From Hadesarchaea archaeon (GTDB lineage Archaea; Hadarchaeota; Hadarchaeia; Hadarchaeales; Hadarchaeaceae), in the NCBI GenBank assembly GCA_023129675.1, contig JAGMBM010000186.1, forward strand, positions 1-6,225: a stretch of 6,225 bases of DNA, given 5' to 3'. The translations under genes and the position numbers were made by a program. Position 1 is the first letter of the stretch, and each line of letters opens with the position of its first letter. The notes under the pieces were generated by a model. It ran no database searches. It worked only from the letters and a program-made list of their open reading frames with translations, and was not told the origin of the DNA. Positions 5,486-6,225 of the stretch are shown piece by piece.

Positions 5486-5844
5486 CCTCTCGCTCGCTCG
5501 GGCGGGATGGTAAAGCAGACCATGCCCGGCTTCGGCTCGTAGATATGACCAGCCTCTTTCTCCCCAGCTAAAACCCCATCGACCTCCTCGCGTGTGAGCC
5601 CTACCTTCCCGGCTAAGTCGACGATCTCCTCGACCTCTATCATCCCGCTTGGCTCCTTGCTAGCCAGCGCCCGCATCGCGCGAAGTACGAAATCGACCTT
5701 GGCCTCCTGGCTCCGTAACACCAGCGCTACCCCGCGCTTTTTCGTTGGGGGCGCCGCCTCAGCTGTGACGTAAGTGCTTATCTCAAGCTCCATGCTGAAA
5801 GGCTTACCGCAGATGGGACAGGTCACCTCGATACGCTGGCGCAT
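5482..5844 (-). CDS. small protein with CxxC zinc knuckle and MCM-C-terminus-like winged helix
   Basis: A 120-residue protein. The N-terminus has a single CPICGKPF knuckle (C9, C12), followed by a short linker. The C-terminal part, about 47-112, looks like a winged helix: KVDFVLRAMRAL, then MIEVEEIVDLAGKVGLTREEVDGVL, then AGHIYEPKPGMVCFTI. The GxIYEPKPG wing is very like the C-terminal winged helix of archaeal MCM helicases, where a similar phrase closes the domain. I infer a stand-alone wHTH DNA-binding or protein-binding adaptor. Only one Cys pair is present, with a lone C110, so zinc would need a dimer or a partner. A dyad over its likely TATA box (5864-5892) suggests regulation, possibly by itself. 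It converges on the small charged ORF, sharing overlapping stop codons. Function unknown; homologues are probably annotated as hypothetical. Confidence 0.8.
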   Translation of the reverse strand: MRQRIEVTCPICGKPFSMELEISTYVTAEAAPPTKKRGVALVLRSQEAKVDFVLRAMRALASKEPSGMIEVEEIVDLAGKVGLTREEVDGVLAGEKEAGHIYEPKPGMVCFTIPPERARG

Positions 5845-5863
5845 TTTATTACCACCCTTAATG

Positions 5864-5892
5864 TCCTCTCCGACCTTTTAAGGTTGGAAGGA
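5864..5892. promoter_or_regulatory. dyad-symmetric element over the TATA box of the winged-helix gene
   Basis: The core at 5869-5888 is an inverted repeat. The left arm TCCGACCTT pairs with the right arm AAGGTTGGA, with one G-T position and a TT centre. With a one-base offset the arms extend by TCCT (5864-5867) and AGGA (5889-5892). The minus strand reads CCTTAAAAGG at 5883-5874, a good TATA box about 33 nt before ATG 5844, which would give a leader of about 8 nt. A symmetric sequence wrapped around the TATA box is the classic position for an archaeal repressor site. A shared divergent promoter is the alternative, but the Mut7-C start is about 70 nt away, too far for a short leader. Confidence 0.5.
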
Positions 5893-5947
5893 CCACGGCA
5901 AGCGACAACTACTTTTTTGGAGCGCGGCAAAGAAATAGTACGGTTTA

Positions 5948-6225
5948 ATGAGATTCGTCGCGGATGGTATGCTCGGCAAGCTTGCGCGCTGGCTTAGGCT
6001 GGCTGGCCACGATGTCATTTACATAGGTAATCTCAAGGTGCCCGCGAGCGAGCAGGACGATGTCTTGCTTGAGCTAGCCAAACTCAAGCGAAGAGTGCTG
6101 CTGACGTGTGACTTGGCCCTGCACCGTCGCGCCAAGCGCGTAGGGATCCGAAGCGCCTACGTCGAGAGCGACGATGTCGTCGAGCAGCTCGTTGAGGTCT
6201 CGAAACGTTGCGGACGGAGGATCAA
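5948..6225 (+). CDS. Mut7-C RNase domain protein, 5' part, cut by the window end
   Basis: From ATG 5948 the frame stays open for 92 codons to the window edge. It begins MRFVADGMLGKLARWLRLAG, an almost textbook Mut7-C start; this family has a PIN-like nuclease fold and, in full-length members, usually a C-terminal zinc ribbon, which would lie beyond the window. Acidic residues expected in the active site are D6, D37/D38 (SEQDDVLLELA) and D55. At the third motif the protein reads LLTCD, where many members have LLTRD, so Cys54 replaces the common Arg while the Asp is kept. The segment SAYVESDDVVEQLVEV (69-84) also fits the family. No Shine-Dalgarno precedes the ATG. An AT-rich stretch at about 5904-5917 may be its TATA region. 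Activity on RNA is inferred from the family only. Confidence 0.88.
   Translation, partial: MRFVADGMLGKLARWLRLAGHDVIYIGNLKVPASEQDDVLLELAKLKRRVLLTCDLALHRRAKRVGIRSAYVESDDVVEQLVEVSKRCGRRI

Noticed and set aside
1..6225. CRISPR array, transposon ends, phage genes, defence or toxin-antitoxin system
   Set aside because: No regularly spaced repeats, no terminal inverted repeats with target duplications, and every sizeable gene fits a housekeeping or archaeal core family. DUF429, Mut7-C and the small ORF are separated on different strands, so there is no support for a joint defence or toxin module.

Overview
The window reads as ordinary archaeal chromosome. Deoxyhypusine synthase, a TFIIB-type initiation factor (TFB), a geranylgeranyl-reductase-family flavoprotein, a MinD-like ATPase, a stand-alone winged-helix protein with an MCM-like C-terminus and a Mut7-C nuclease domain are together typical of Archaea. 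AT-rich boxes lie about 25 nt before the inferred transcription starts of several genes. Leaders look very short, and good Shine-Dalgarno motifs precede only some starts. Base composition looks moderate, slightly GC-rich by eye. I cannot name the lineage from this sequence. I see no tRNA, rRNA, CRISPR array, insertion sequence or phage gene.

Layout, left to right. Positions 1-93 hold the last 30 codons of an unidentified + strand gene. It ends in a TGATG overlap with deoxyhypusine synthase (93-1028, +), which modifies aIF5A. A UPF0173-type metallo-beta-lactamase hydrolase (1687-1016, -) converges on it with a 13-nt overlap. It diverges from a DUF429 RNase-H-like protein (1744-2295, +) across a 56-nt gap with an almost symmetric TATA box. 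TFB (3191-2298, -) converges on DUF429 with a 2-nt gap. It lies downstream of, and probably in an operon with, the geranylgeranyl-reductase-family gene (4414-3212, -). A MinD/ParA-type ATPase (4514-5248, +) diverges from that operon. A short, very charged ORF (5345-5485, +) follows. It overlaps by 3 nt at the stop codons a convergent 120-residue winged-helix protein with one CxxC (5844-5482, -). After a 103-nt divergent region with a striking dyad over the presumed TATA box comes the start of a Mut7-C gene (5948 to the window end, +).

These are mostly housekeeping or informational genes packed with almost no spacers and frequent strand switches. They touch translation (aIF5A), transcription initiation (TFB) and membrane lipid saturation (GGR), but I see no dedicated multi-gene system linking them. 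The points most worth a second look are departures from family norms and small hidden elements. These are the MinD-like protein with two altered nucleotide-site residues, the tiny charged ORF, the donor pocket of deoxyhypusine synthase, the Gly in place of Asp in the FAD motif of the reductase, the unusual linker of TFB, and the dyad before the winged-helix gene. Three annotation starts (MBL, TFB, MinD) are best placed at an internal ATG rather than at an upstream TTG or GTG.
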